The notes beneath the pieces were generated by a model that saw only the letters and a program-made list of their open reading frames with translations, had not been told where the DNA came from and did not search any database. Positions 7,712 to 16,410 of a DNA stretch of 64,000 bases are shown piece after piece. The stretch comes from a bacterium (GTDB taxonomy: Bacteria; SZUA-182; DTGQ01). The position numbers and the translations under genes were made by a program. The stretch spans positions 241,360 to 305,359 of the forward strand of contig JBFLZW010000022.1 of NCBI GenBank assembly GCA_040755755.1. The letters run 5' to 3'. Numbering within the stretch: position 1 is the first letter of the stretch; the number at the start of each line of letters is the position of its first letter.

Positions 7712-9193
7712 CTACGGGTTCTCCCTGCTGCTTTCCTCATGGCTTATCCCGGCAGCCCCTGCCTGCTGCCCAAGTTGACCGATGGCCCGCTGGAATGATG
7801 CCCTGGCCAGGAGATAGTCCCACTGGGCTTCAAGGTGAGAGGCTTCGGCCTGGGCAAGGGTAGTCTGGGTATCGAGAAGGTCGCTCATGGATCCGCTCCC
7901 GGCCTCATAGCGCTCGCGGGCCAGCCGCAGGCCCTCCTGAGCGGTCTGGATCAGAGCCTGCGCAGTCTGAATGGCCTCATAGGTTTCCTGAAGCTTCGAA
8001 TAAGCTGACCACACCTCATCCTGCACTTCCAGGGCAAGCCGCTCGGCTTCGGCTTCTTCCTGTAATGCCCGGGCTCTCGTCCTGGACAGCAGGTGCATGC
8101 TTGAGAAGCCGGTAAATATCGGCCAGTCAAGAGTAATTCCCGCCAGCCACTCTTCATCATCGGGGAAGCGGTCCGGGCCGCGCCAGCCATATCCGCCCTC
8201 GGCCCTTATCTTGGGGCCAAAAGTGCTGCGGGCTGCCCTGATTTCTCTCCGGGCCGCAGCCACGCGGAAAAGTGCCGCCTTCAGTGCAGGTCTGGTCCGG
8301 GTCGCCTGATCGAGAGCATCATAGATATTGATATTGTCCGGTGGATTGATGACTTCGGGCTGGTCGGTAATCTGAAGCCTGGTCTCAACCGGAGAGCCCA
8401 TAGCGATGTTCAGTTTCCCTTTGGCTATGCGCACCAGATTTTCAGTTTTGACTACGGTCAGTCTGGCCTGGGCAACCTCACCCTGAGCCCGGATCACGTC
8501 CACCTTGGGAGCAGCACCGGCCTCCTTCCTCTCTGTAGCCAGGCGAAGGTGGTCCTCGGCCCTGGCCAGGTTCTTCCCTGCAACTGACCTGGCTTCCTGA
8601 GCTGATCTGAGGCCATAGTAGGCCTGATGGACCTGCATGATGATGTCCTGGCGCGCCCTTTCCGCATCCTCTTCAAGAGCCCACTGCCCGGCCAGGGCTG
8701 CTGTCAGGCGGGCTTTGCGCTCGCCGCTGTCAAAGAGCAGAAGGCGGGCCTTCAACCCGGCAGTCCAATCGTCCGTCGGACCGATGACTTTCGACATCCC
8801 AGGCCGGGAGATGCCGCTGGGCAGAAAGGCGTACTTCTGCCACCGGCTGTAGCCGGCATTGAGGCCGATTTCCGGGTAATAAGGTGCGGTCGCCTCTCCC
8901 ACTTTCTCCCTGGCTGCGGTTACTCCCTCCTGGGCCGCCCGGTTCAGAGGATTCTGAGCAAGGGCGATTTTGATGCATTCAGCCAGCGTCAGAGGGGGAG
9001 AAGAGGAGGAGGATGGAGATGGCGAGGACTGAGAGGGATGCGGAGTTGCTGGTTCAGTGGCCTTGGGGGCTGGGGAGGAGGGTAGCGGTTCCTTTGGCCT
9101 CGGAGAAGAGGCACATCCTCCGGAAATCGCCATTGCCAGGAAGACGAGAACCGGAAAGACCCTGATTATGGCTTTCAATACGTGGTTACGCAT
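7712..9193 (-). CDS. TolC/OprM-family outer-membrane efflux lipoprotein
   Basis: A 493-residue protein. Its signal peptide ends in a lipobox (ISGGC, Cys about residue 28), followed by a Pro/Ser-rich linker of about 45 residues and two repeated outer-membrane efflux domains with long Ala/Glu/Arg-rich helices. Length and layout match the TolC/OprM channels that complete tripartite pumps. AGGAGG sits 6 bases before the ATG. It is the last gene of the leftward efflux run and follows the permease gene by 123 bases, a gap filled by a 17-bp stem-loop that could lower its expression relative to the upstream genes. Confidence 0.9.
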   Translation of the reverse strand: MRNHVLKAIIRVFPVLVFLAMAISGGCASSPRPKEPLPSSPAPKATEPATPHPSQSSPSPSSSSSPPLTLAECIKIALAQNPLNRAAQEGVTAAREKVGEATAPYYPEIGLNAGYSRWQKYAFLPSGISRPGMSKVIGPTDDWTAGLKARLLLFDSGERKARLTAALAGQWALEEDAERARQDIIMQVHQAYYGLRSAQEARSVAGKNLARAEDHLRLATERKEAGAAPKVDVIRAQGEVAQARLTVVKTENLVRIAKGKLNIAMGSPVETRLQITDQPEVINPPDNINIYDALDQATRTRPALKAALFRVAAARREIRAARSTFGPKIRAEGGYGWRGPDRFPDDEEWLAGITLDWPIFTGFSSMHLLSRTRARALQEEAEAERLALEVQDEVWSAYSKLQETYEAIQTAQALIQTAQEGLRLARERYEAGSGSMSDLLDTQTTLAQAEASHLEAQWDYLLARASFQRAIGQLGQQAGAAGISHEESSRENP

Positions 9194-9242
9194 ATTAACC
9201 TCCTTGAATAACTTCCTGCATAGCTTAATATTGCGGGTAATG

Positions 9243-9280
9243 CAAAGGCAAAAGCAAAGGACACTTTGCTTTTGCCTTTG
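9243..9280. repeat. 17-bp perfect inverted repeat inside the efflux operon
   Basis: CAAAGGCAAAAGCAAAG (9243-9259) and its exact reverse complement (9264-9280) are separated by 4 bases, between the permease and tolC genes. Made of the same CAAAGG-type words found at 14790-14845 and 28690-28735. It could form an intercistronic mRNA hairpin. Confidence 0.75.
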
Positions 9281-9316
9281 TATTTCCTCTTTGCAATTTA
9301 ACCAGTCCCCTGGAAT

Positions 9317-10450
9317 TCAAGCCAGGGTTTTCTGAAATCTCCGTGATGCCAGCCACAGGATAGTAACTCCCATCACTGCCAGGGCAGCCATTTGAGGCCA
9401 GAGGATGTGCCACCCCACTCCTTTCAGGAAGATGCTCCGGATGATCACCAGAAAGTAGCGCATGGGGTTCAGGAGGGTAAGCCACTGAACCGGAACCGGC
9501 ATGTTGGCGATGGGAAAGACGAATCCTGAAAGCAGCATGGAGGGAAAGAAAAAGAAAAATGTGCTCATCATGGCCTGCTGCTGGGTGCGGCTGACCGTGG
9601 AGATAAAAAGACCGACCCCCAGGGTGGTCATGAGATACAGGGCTGTGGCTGCAAGGAGCAGCCAGAGACTTCCCCGGATCGGCACCTTAAACCAGAAGAC
9701 CCCAAGCAGGGTAATCAGGATCACATCAACGATGCAGACCAGAGCAAAGGGCACGGTTTTTCCGAGGATGAATTCGGTCTGGGTGATCGGGGTGACCATG
9801 ATCTGCTCCATGGTCCCGATCTCCCGCTCGCGCACCACGGCCATACTGGTCAACAGCAGGCTGACCAGGGTAATGACAAAGGCGATCACACCAGGCACGT
9901 AAAAATTGCGGCTTTCAAGGTTCTCGTTGAACCAGGCGCGGGTTTGCAGATCAACCTGATTGAATCCGGGAGCTGCTGAACCGCTGAGCCGATGAGTCCG
10001 GCTGATCAGAATCTGCTGAGAAAATTGCCCGGTGATCTTACTGGCATAGTTGAGTATAATACCGGCTGCATTGGAGTCGGTCCCGTCCACGATTATCTGG
10101 ACCCTGGCCGGTCTTGCGGCCAGAAGGTCCTGCGCAAAGCCCTTGTTCAGACGAATAACGGCCTGCGCCTTCCCGCGGTCGAGCAGTTCCCGTCCCCGGT
10201 CTTCCCCGTCGATGTACTCCACAATGTCGAAATACTCCGATTCCACGAACCGGGCTATCAGTTCCCGGCTTACCCTGCTGTGATCGAGGTCATGGATGGC
10301 CGTGGTGATATGCTTGACATCGGTTGTCACCGCATAGCTGAGCGCCAGCACCTGGACAATGGGCATGACGAAGATAACCATTCTCATCCTCGGATCACGG
10401 AAGATCTGAATAAATTCTTTAATCACCATCTGTCTGATTCGCTCGAACAT
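9317..10450 (-). CDS. ABC-2 type exporter permease (YbhR-like)
   Basis: A 377-residue integral membrane protein of the ABC-2 family. One N-terminal transmembrane helix (about 20-40) is followed by a large extracytoplasmic domain (about 45-170) and five or more C-terminal helices, with the conserved 'VVREREIGTMEQIMVTP' type motif before the membrane block. It pairs with the neighbouring permease to form the channel of a two-permease exporter like YbhFSR. A GGAG site precedes the ATG. It starts 13 bases after the previous gene stops, as expected for one operon. The substrate cannot be told from sequence; drugs or other amphiphiles are usual for the family. Confidence 0.88.
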   Translation of the reverse strand: MFERIRQMVIKEFIQIFRDPRMRMVIFVMPIVQVLALSYAVTTDVKHITTAIHDLDHSRVSRELIARFVESEYFDIVEYIDGEDRGRELLDRGKAQAVIRLNKGFAQDLLAARPARVQIIVDGTDSNAAGIILNYASKITGQFSQQILISRTHRLSGSAAPGFNQVDLQTRAWFNENLESRNFYVPGVIAFVITLVSLLLTSMAVVREREIGTMEQIMVTPITQTEFILGKTVPFALVCIVDVILITLLGVFWFKVPIRGSLWLLLAATALYLMTTLGVGLFISTVSRTQQQAMMSTFFFFFPSMLLSGFVFPIANMPVPVQWLTLLNPMRYFLVIIRSIFLKGVGWHILWPQMAALAVMGVTILWLASRRFQKTLA

Positions 10451-10463
10451 AGTTACTCCAAAA

Positions 10464-11597
10464 TCACCCCAGCTTCTTTTTAAATTTCAGTCTGGCCAGA
10501 ATGACTATGCTGATGCCAAAGCCGGTCAGGAGCGCGGCTTCGAGGCCGAGGATCTCAAGCCCCACACCTTTCAGGTAGATTCCCTTGACCAGGGTCACGA
10601 AGTATCTGGCAGGAACCAGGCGGGTTATGAATTGCAGCGGGCGCGGCATATTGATAATGGCAAACACGAATCCTGAGAGCAAAAACGCGGGCAGGAGGGT
10701 CAGCAGCATGGCCAGTTGGCTGGCCAGGAGCTGGCTCCTGGTCACGATGCTGATCAAAAGTCCCAGGGACAGGGATCCGGCCAGGAAAATAGCGGCCATG
10801 CCAAAGAGCAGGGCTGCACTGCCGCGCATCGGCACCCGGAAGACGAATTGCCCCATGAGCACGGCTATGAGCACATCGAGCATGCCGATGCCGAAATAGG
10901 GCAGGAATTTGCCCAGGATCAGCTCTCCGGCCCCGACCGGCGTGGAGATCAACTGCTCCATGGTTCCATTCTCCCATTCGCGGGCCACGGTCAGGGAGGT
11001 CAGGAGCGCGGCCACGACCATCATGATTACGGCGATCAGGCCGGGAATGATAAAGTTTCTGGATTTCAGGTCAGCATTGAACCAGACCCTGGGCTGAAAA
11101 TCAACCGGCAGGGAGAGGCTCTGGTGGCCGGAGCGTCTGATCCGGTCAATAGTCACTTTTTGTGAGTATGCCTGGCAGATGGCCGTGGCATAGCCGATAG
11201 CGATGGTGGCGGTATTGGAGTTGCTTCCATCGGCGATCAATTGAACCGGGGCCGGCCGGCCTGCTTTGACCTGTCCGGCAAAGTCCGACGGGATGATGAG
11301 GGCCAGAACCGACCGGCCTGAATCGATGGCCTCCTCGATTTCCCGGTAACTCTGGACATACTCGTGGAGCGAGAAATAGCGGGAGCCGCTGAACCTGCTC
11401 AGGAACTCCCGGCTTTCTCTGGACATGCTCTGGTCCCAGACCGTGGTCGGCACATTGTCCACATCCAGGGTCAGGGCATAGCCGTAAAGGATCAGCATCA
11501 GCATGGGAATGGCAATGCCCATGCCAAGGCTTCGCGGATCGCGGATGATGTGGAGAAACTCCTTGCGGGCCATGGCCCACGTTCTCACGGGGCTCAT
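10464..11597 (-). CDS. ABC-2 type exporter permease (YbhS-like)
   Basis: A 377-residue paralogue of the next gene downstream, with the same layout: N-terminal helix, large external domain and C-terminal membrane block after a 'TVAREWENGTMEQLISTP' motif. Both permeases being the same length and adjacent indicates an old tandem duplication that now forms a heterodimer. Its ATG overlaps the stop of the upstream ATPase gene by 4 bases (translational coupling). Exports an unknown substrate with its partner permease, the two ATPases, the HlyD-like protein and TolC. Confidence 0.88.
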   Translation of the reverse strand: MSPVRTWAMARKEFLHIIRDPRSLGMGIAIPMLMLILYGYALTLDVDNVPTTVWDQSMSRESREFLSRFSGSRYFSLHEYVQSYREIEEAIDSGRSVLALIIPSDFAGQVKAGRPAPVQLIADGSNSNTATIAIGYATAICQAYSQKVTIDRIRRSGHQSLSLPVDFQPRVWFNADLKSRNFIIPGLIAVIMMVVAALLTSLTVAREWENGTMEQLISTPVGAGELILGKFLPYFGIGMLDVLIAVLMGQFVFRVPMRGSAALLFGMAAIFLAGSLSLGLLISIVTRSQLLASQLAMLLTLLPAFLLSGFVFAIINMPRPLQFITRLVPARYFVTLVKGIYLKGVGLEILGLEAALLTGFGISIVILARLKFKKKLG

Positions 11598-12571
11598 TTT
11601 TTCACTTCCTGCTGCGGCTGTTCGGCGCGGTCTCTGGCCTCGATGAGTGAGACAAAGACATCCTCCAGCGAGGGGATGATTTTCTCGATCGACTGGACCC
11701 GGAATCCCTGCTGAGCGAGCAGGTGCCGGATAGTCGGCTCCGCTGCTGCCGCATTCTCGACAATTACATGGAGCTCCTGGCCGAACAGGGCCACCTCTTT
11801 GATGCCGCTCAGTTTTTCGATTCTGATCATGGCTTCCTGGGGCTGATCGCAGCTCACTTCCAGAATATCCTCGGTCATAAAGGCGGTCTTGAGCTGCAGC
11901 GGTGTTCCGAGGGCAATCAGATCGCCCCGGTAGATAAGGCCGACCCGGTCGCAGTATTCAGCTTCATCCAGGTAATGGGTGGTGACAAAGATGGTTATTC
12001 CTCTATGGGACAGCTCGTAGATCAGGTTCCAGAAATTGCGGCGGCTGATCGGGTCTACCCCGGATGTCGGCTCGTCGAGGAAGATGACCGGCGGCTCATG
12101 GAGAATGGCGCAGCCAAGGGCCAGCCTCTGCTTCCATCCGCCGGAGAGAATGCCTGTCCGGGAATGGCGATGTCCGGCAAGACCCGCCATCTCGATCACC
12201 CACTCTTTGCGCTCCTTCTTCTTCTCCGGCGGAAGGCGATAGATGCCGCTGTAGAAATCGATATTTTCCTCCGCAGTCAGGTCCTCGTAGAGTGAAAACT
12301 TCTGGCTCATGTACCCGATGCGGGATTTGACCTTTTCCACCTCGGTGCTGATATCGAATCCCGCCACTGTTCCAAAGCCGCCGGTTGGGGCAAGGAGTCC
12401 GCAGAGCATGCGGATGGTGGTTGACTTGCCTGCTCCGTTGGGGCCCAGAAAGCCGAAGATTTCACCCCTGGCCACCTCGAAGCTGATCCGGTTGACAGCC
12501 ACGAAGCTGCCAAACCTCCGCTCAAGATTCCTGACGATGACGGCTTTTTCCTGCCCGCTGCTGGCGTTCAT
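11594..12571 (-). CDS. ABC exporter ATP-binding protein
   Basis: A 325-residue nucleotide-binding protein: Walker A GPNGAGKST near residue 43, an LSGGWKQRLALG signature (tryptophan in place of the usual Q or M) and Walker B VIFLDEPTSGVDP, then a C-terminal extension typical of drug exporters (about 230-310). It overlaps both neighbours by 4 bases. Together with the adjacent, related ATPase it could form the two nucleotide-binding sites of the exporter; in E. coli YbhF the two are fused in one chain. Confidence 0.9.
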   Translation of the reverse strand: MNASSGQEKAVIVRNLERRFGSFVAVNRISFEVARGEIFGFLGPNGAGKSTTIRMLCGLLAPTGGFGTVAGFDISTEVEKVKSRIGYMSQKFSLYEDLTAEENIDFYSGIYRLPPEKKKERKEWVIEMAGLAGHRHSRTGILSGGWKQRLALGCAILHEPPVIFLDEPTSGVDPISRRNFWNLIYELSHRGITIFVTTHYLDEAEYCDRVGLIYRGDLIALGTPLQLKTAFMTEDILEVSCDQPQEAMIRIEKLSGIKEVALFGQELHVIVENAAAAEPTIRHLLAQQGFRVQSIEKIIPSLEDVFVSLIEARDRAEQPQQEVKK

Positions 12572-13521
12572 TTCCGGCCTCCGTTCCCGTCATTCAGGAC
12601 CGAGACGAACACATCCTCAAGGCTTGGCCTGATTGGCCGGATACTGGAGACTTCAAGGCCGGCTCTGGTCAGTATCTGCTCTGTCTGTCTGGCTGTTTTC
12701 TCCGGCTCCCTGGTCACCAGGTGAAGGCGGTCGCCGAAAAGGTTGATCGCATCAGCCGCTGCCAGTTGCTCCCGCAGCAGCGATGCAGCCTGGCGCGGCT
12801 TCAGGGTGCGGACTTCGAGAATGGTGCCGCTCATCAGCTTCTTGACCTCAGCCGGAGTACCGAGGGCCAGAAGCTTCCCCTGATGAATGAGTCCCAGCCG
12901 GTTGCAGCGCTCGGCCTCATCGAGGTAAGCGGTCGAGATAAAGATCGTCACCTTCTCACGGAGCAGTTGATAGAGAATGCGCCAGAAGTCCCGCCGGGAG
13001 ATAGGGTCCACGCCATTGGTCGGCTCATCGAGGAAAAGCACCCTGGGAGTATGAATCAGGGCGCAGGTCAGGCCGAGCTTTTGCTTCATACCGCCGGAGA
13101 GGTTGCCCGCCAGCCGCTTTTTGAAAGGCGTCAGGTTGCTGAAGGCCAGCAGTTGGTCGATCCTTCCCTTCCGCTCCCTGGCGGGCACGGAGTAGATATC
13201 GGCATAGAAATTGATATTCTCGATCACCGAAAGGTCTGCATAGAGGCCAAATCTCTGGCTCATATACCCGATCTCCCTCTTGACCGCTTCAGCCTCCCTC
13301 ACCACATGGTGACCGGATATCCAGGCATCACCCGAAGTCGGCTCCATGATCGAGGTCAAGAGCCGCATGGTCGTGGTTTTCCCGGCACCATCCGGACCGA
13401 CCAGGCCGAATATCTCCCCTTCAGCCACCGACAGGGTAAGCTGATCAACGGCAGTCAAATCGCCAAATGACCTGGTAAGGGCTGCGGTTGTTATGGCGGC
13501 GTCCATTCCCTGAAACCTCAT
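12568..13521 (-). CDS. ABC exporter ATP-binding protein
   Basis: A 317-residue ATPase with Walker A GPDGAGKTT, signature LSGGMKQKLGL and Walker B VLFLDEPTNGVDP, plus the C-terminal extension seen in its neighbour. Together with the next gene it corresponds to the two halves of YbhF-type proteins, here as separate, 4-base-overlapping genes. An internal ATG at 13506 is an alternative start. The 68 bases upstream, before the HlyD-like gene, contain a 'tttcgtg' tandem tract (13546-13569). Confidence 0.88.
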   Translation of the reverse strand: MRFQGMDAAITTAALTRSFGDLTAVDQLTLSVAEGEIFGLVGPDGAGKTTTMRLLTSIMEPTSGDAWISGHHVVREAEAVKREIGYMSQRFGLYADLSVIENINFYADIYSVPARERKGRIDQLLAFSNLTPFKKRLAGNLSGGMKQKLGLTCALIHTPRVLFLDEPTNGVDPISRRDFWRILYQLLREKVTIFISTAYLDEAERCNRLGLIHQGKLLALGTPAEVKKLMSGTILEVRTLKPRQAASLLREQLAAADAINLFGDRLHLVTREPEKTARQTEQILTRAGLEVSSIRPIRPSLEDVFVSVLNDGNGGRK

Positions 13522-13589
13522 TCATTCATCATAGCCAAAGAGCTTTCGTGTGTTTCGTGTATTTCGTGGTTAATGCCTTTGCTTTTCAT

Positions 13590-14750
13590 TTATCCCTGGC
13601 CGGTCAGGATTTGCGCATCCGCAGGCATGCCGGGCTTTAATTCCATATTGGGATTGGGAATATCCACCTTGAGGCGAAAGACCAGCTTGACCCGCTCGGT
13701 CTCGGTCTGAACGTTCTTGGGAGTGAACTCCGCCTCCGGGCTGATAAAGGAGATGCGGCCTTCGTATATTTTCCCCGGATAGGTATCCGTGGTCACCTGT
13801 ACCCTCTGGCCGATCTTCACCCGGCCAAGATCGGTCTCGTTGACATAGGTTCGCAGATATACCTTTTTCAGGTCACCGACCGTAACGACCGGGGTTCCGG
13901 GAGTGACCCGCTCTCCCGGCTCGATGGCCTGTGACAGGACAACGCCCGAGAGCGGAGAAATCAGGGTGGTGTAAGCAAGACGGGTCTCGGCCAGGGCCTG
14001 GGCTTCCTGAGCCTGCCTGAGGCGGGCGCTGGCCTGATCGATAGTTTCCTTTCGCGGACCTTTTTCCACCAGCGCAAGCCGCTCTCTGGCTTCTTTCAGG
14101 GCCTCGCGGGCCTGCTCGATCTGCTCTTTCCGTGGGCCTTCCTGAACGAGCTTTAACTGCTCCTCGCTCTCCTTCAGCCTGGCCCGGGCCGCCTCAAAGG
14201 AAGCCTGGGCTGTCTCGTATTCCCGCGCTGAAATAACCTCTTTCCGGTACAGTTTCAGCAATCGTTCATGGTCTTTCTCTGCGCGGTCACTTTCAGCCTT
14301 CATCCTCTGCACCGCCGCTTTGGCCGCAGCCACCTCCTGGGGCCTCGACCCTCCGAGCAGTTCATCGAGCCTGGCCTGCGCTCTCCCGACCGCGGCCTTC
14401 TCCCGGGCGATTTCTTCAGGTCTCGATCCGGCAACAAGCTCGGCCAAAAGCGCCTGGGCCACCTGGACTTCGGCCTTGCGAAGGGCAACTTCCCGATCGA
14501 ATTCAGTGCTCTCCAGCCAGGCAACCACCTGACCGGCCCTGACCGTCTCGCCTTCGGAAACCGGACGATCTTCCACCCGGCCAGCAACCATAAAACTCAA
14601 CTCAGCCTCGGTGACCTCGATGTTGCCTGAGAGACGAATGATATCCGGATCATCCGAAAATCCTCTTTTCCGGTAGTAAGTGTATGCTCCGATAGATGCC
14701 ATCAGAATAATCAGCAGCGGTATGAGTAACTTTTTCTTATTTTTCATCAC
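13590..14750 (-). CDS. HlyD-type membrane fusion protein (YbhG-like)
   Basis: A 386-residue periplasmic adaptor: one N-terminal membrane anchor (about 8-25), a lipoyl-like beta domain split by a long coiled-coil hairpin (about 90-265), then a beta-barrel domain ('VYLRTYVNETDLGRVKIGQ'). The hairpin contains internal repeats: AGSRPEEI/GGSRPQEV on one arm and EGPRKEQI/KGPRKETI on the other. It bridges the inner-membrane ABC permeases and the TolC channel. It is the only adaptor in the nine-gene run, so either it serves both permease sets or the first set works without one. Confidence 0.9.
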   Translation of the reverse strand: MMKNKKKLLIPLLIILMASIGAYTYYRKRGFSDDPDIIRLSGNIEVTEAELSFMVAGRVEDRPVSEGETVRAGQVVAWLESTEFDREVALRKAEVQVAQALLAELVAGSRPEEIAREKAAVGRAQARLDELLGGSRPQEVAAAKAAVQRMKAESDRAEKDHERLLKLYRKEVISAREYETAQASFEAARARLKESEEQLKLVQEGPRKEQIEQAREALKEARERLALVEKGPRKETIDQASARLRQAQEAQALAETRLAYTTLISPLSGVVLSQAIEPGERVTPGTPVVTVGDLKKVYLRTYVNETDLGRVKIGQRVQVTTDTYPGKIYEGRISFISPEAEFTPKNVQTETERVKLVFRLKVDIPNPNMELKPGMPADAQILTGQG

Positions 14751-14789
14751 CCGAAACCTCTTGTTAAGTAACTGGCCATAAGATTATAA

Positions 14790-14845
14790 AAACTCAAGGC
14801 AAAGACAAAGGCAAAGGCAAAAAAACAAAGGACACCACACCAGAC
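14790..14845. repeat. low-complexity 'caaagg/acacc' intergenic tract
   Basis: Tandem CAAAGRCAAAGGCAAAGG words followed by 'caaaggacaccacaccagacacagag'. The second part recurs at 40530-40560 and, inverted, at 50320-50360. It sits between the HlyD-like gene and the TetR gene and has no coding potential. Confidence 0.6.
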
Positions 14846-14902
14846 ACAGAGAAAAGAAAAGGAAAGAGTAAAACCTCCTGTGTCTCTCTATGCCCTGGGG
14901 AG

Positions 14903-15517
14903 TTATCTTTGAGAAGATTCATGTGTTCCGACGCTCTCACGGAATATCCGCCAGGACTCCTGTGCATGCCGTACGGCCTCGAACCTCCCATTGCTGAGAT
15001 GCCAGAGAACCCCTGCCTGCTGTACCAGCCCCAGAAACATGATGGAGATTGTTTTGGGATCGATATCCTGACGTATCTGTCCTTCCTGCTGGCCCTGATG
15101 GATAATTTCGGCCACATTGTCAAGATAGCTGGTGATAATCTCATACACCCTGGCCTTCCTCTCAGGACGATCGACCGAGAAATCATCGGAGAAAATAAGG
15201 CGCGGAATGGCCTGGTTCTTCTGGACTATCTGAATGTGGCGCATCAGCAGGGCCTCAAGACGCCGCAGGGAGTCTTGAGTTTCTTCGCGGACTGCCGTGA
15301 TATGGGCAAGAAACCTGTCCTGGATAAGGTCAAGCACAGCTTCGAGCAATTCATCCTTGTTCCTGAAGTGGCGGTAAATTGCCGATGGAACAATGCCGAC
15401 CCGTTCGGCTACTGCGGCTACGTTCAAGTTCCTGAGCCCCTGGCTGACAACCAGTTCCATGGCTGCCTGGGCAATCTGCTCCTGCCTGATTTCAGTATTC
15501 AATTTCTCTGTGCTCAT
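14903..15517 (-). CDS. TetR-family transcriptional regulator
   Basis: A 204-residue regulator with an N-terminal TetR helix-turn-helix (about residues 8-55, including 'VAAVAERVGIVPSAIYRHFRNKDELL') and a helical ligand domain. The start at 15517 (MSTEKLN) is preferred over an upstream in-frame start at 15559 that would read through a 'ggccact' repeat. It lies inside the efflux gene run, between the first ABC pair and the adaptor gene, and is transcribed in the same direction, so it probably represses the whole run and is relieved by an exported compound. No operator palindrome was identified with confidence. Confidence 0.88.
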   Translation of the reverse strand: MSTEKLNTEIRQEQIAQAAMELVVSQGLRNLNVAAVAERVGIVPSAIYRHFRNKDELLEAVLDLIQDRFLAHITAVREETQDSLRRLEALLMRHIQIVQKNQAIPRLIFSDDFSVDRPERKARVYEIITSYLDNVAEIIHQGQQEGQIRQDIDPKTISIMFLGLVQQAGVLWHLSNGRFEAVRHAQESWRIFRESVGTHESSQR

Positions 15518-15536
15518 AGTATGAAACCTTGAGAAA

Positions 15537-15553
15537 AGTGGCCAGTGGCCACT
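15537..15553. repeat. 'agtggccagtggccact' repeat
   Basis: A 17-base near-palindrome just upstream of the TetR start. It is one of several 'ggccact' elements in the window (also 7052-7076, 33036-33074, 49283-49318 and about 63829-63846). Confidence 0.6.
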
Positions 15554-15555
15554 CA

Positions 15556-16410
15556 TCAAACAGCGGCATTCGGATACAGCTTCCCTCCAGCAATAACCAG
15601 GAATGTCGTACCAAGCAGCAGCACGGCAAAATCCAGTCCCAGCCTGGAGGTAGCGGTGCCGTTAACCAGCATCAATGTCCGCAGGGCGTCCACCTCATAG
15701 GTCAGCGGATTGGCTCTGGCTATCACCTGGAGCCAGCGCGGCATCATCGAGATCGGATAGATGGCATTGCTGGCAAAGAACAGGGGCATGGTCAGTACCT
15801 GGCCTACGCCCATGAACCGCTCGCGTGTCTTGACCAGGCAGGCGATAATCACGGAAAAAGTGGAAAAAAGCGCTGCCCCCAGAAGCACAATCGCCAGAAC
15901 GCCCAAAAGTGCCAGGGGATTCCAGTTTATCTTCACTCCCAGCAGCAGAGCCAGGGTGTAGATGACAAACATCTGCAGGAGGCTGCGGATACCGGCAGAC
16001 AGCGCCTTGCCCAGTACCAGGGCCGGCCGCGGAGTGGGACTTGCAAGGAGCTTGTGGACCAGTCCCAGATCCCGCTCCCAGATAATAGCCACGCCATAAA
16101 AAATAGCGATAAACAGCACACTCTGGGCCAGAATACCGGGGGTCATGAAGTCGAGGTAGCGCAGGCCCCCGGTAGGAATGGCCCGGGCACGGGAGAATAC
16201 CTGTCCGAATAATAACAGCCACAGCGTTGGCTGGACCGCGCGCAGGATGAGCTCAGTGGGATCGTGGCGCAGCTTCCGTACTTCCAGCTCGGCAATGGTA
16301 AGGGTTTTTTTCAGGAAGCGGATAATCGACATCAGCGGATTGGCTGCACTGGCCGGGCAGGGCTGGTCAACCGAGCCGCCGTGCAGTGGTCCTTGTTCTT
16401 GAGGTTTCAC
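15556..16410 (-). CDS. ABC-2 permease, daunorubicin-resistance type (DrrB-like)
   Basis: A 284-residue membrane protein with six predicted helices and no large external domain, matching single-domain ABC-2 permeases such as DrrB/NodJ. The GTG at 16410 is chosen because AAAGGAG lies 5 bases upstream; this gives a 44-base overlap with the end of the ATPase gene. With that ATPase it should form a complete small exporter upstream of the larger tripartite pump. Conserved block 'FMTPGILAQSVLFIAIFYGVA' is seen near residue 90. Confidence 0.87.
   Translation of the reverse strand: MKPQEQGPLHGGSVDQPCPASAANPLMSIIRFLKKTLTIAELEVRKLRHDPTELILRAVQPTLWLLLFGQVFSRARAIPTGGLRYLDFMTPGILAQSVLFIAIFYGVAIIWERDLGLVHKLLASPTPRPALVLGKALSAGIRSLLQMFVIYTLALLLGVKINWNPLALLGVLAIVLLGAALFSTFSVIIACLVKTRERFMGVGQVLTMPLFFASNAIYPISMMPRWLQVIARANPLTYEVDALRTLMLVNGTATSRLGLDFAVLLLGTTFLVIAGGKLYPNAAV

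Noticed and set aside
15529-16212. 227-codon plus-strand frame over the DrrB-like permease
   Set aside because: Gln/His-rich shadow typical of antisense to a membrane protein; no start signal or homology.
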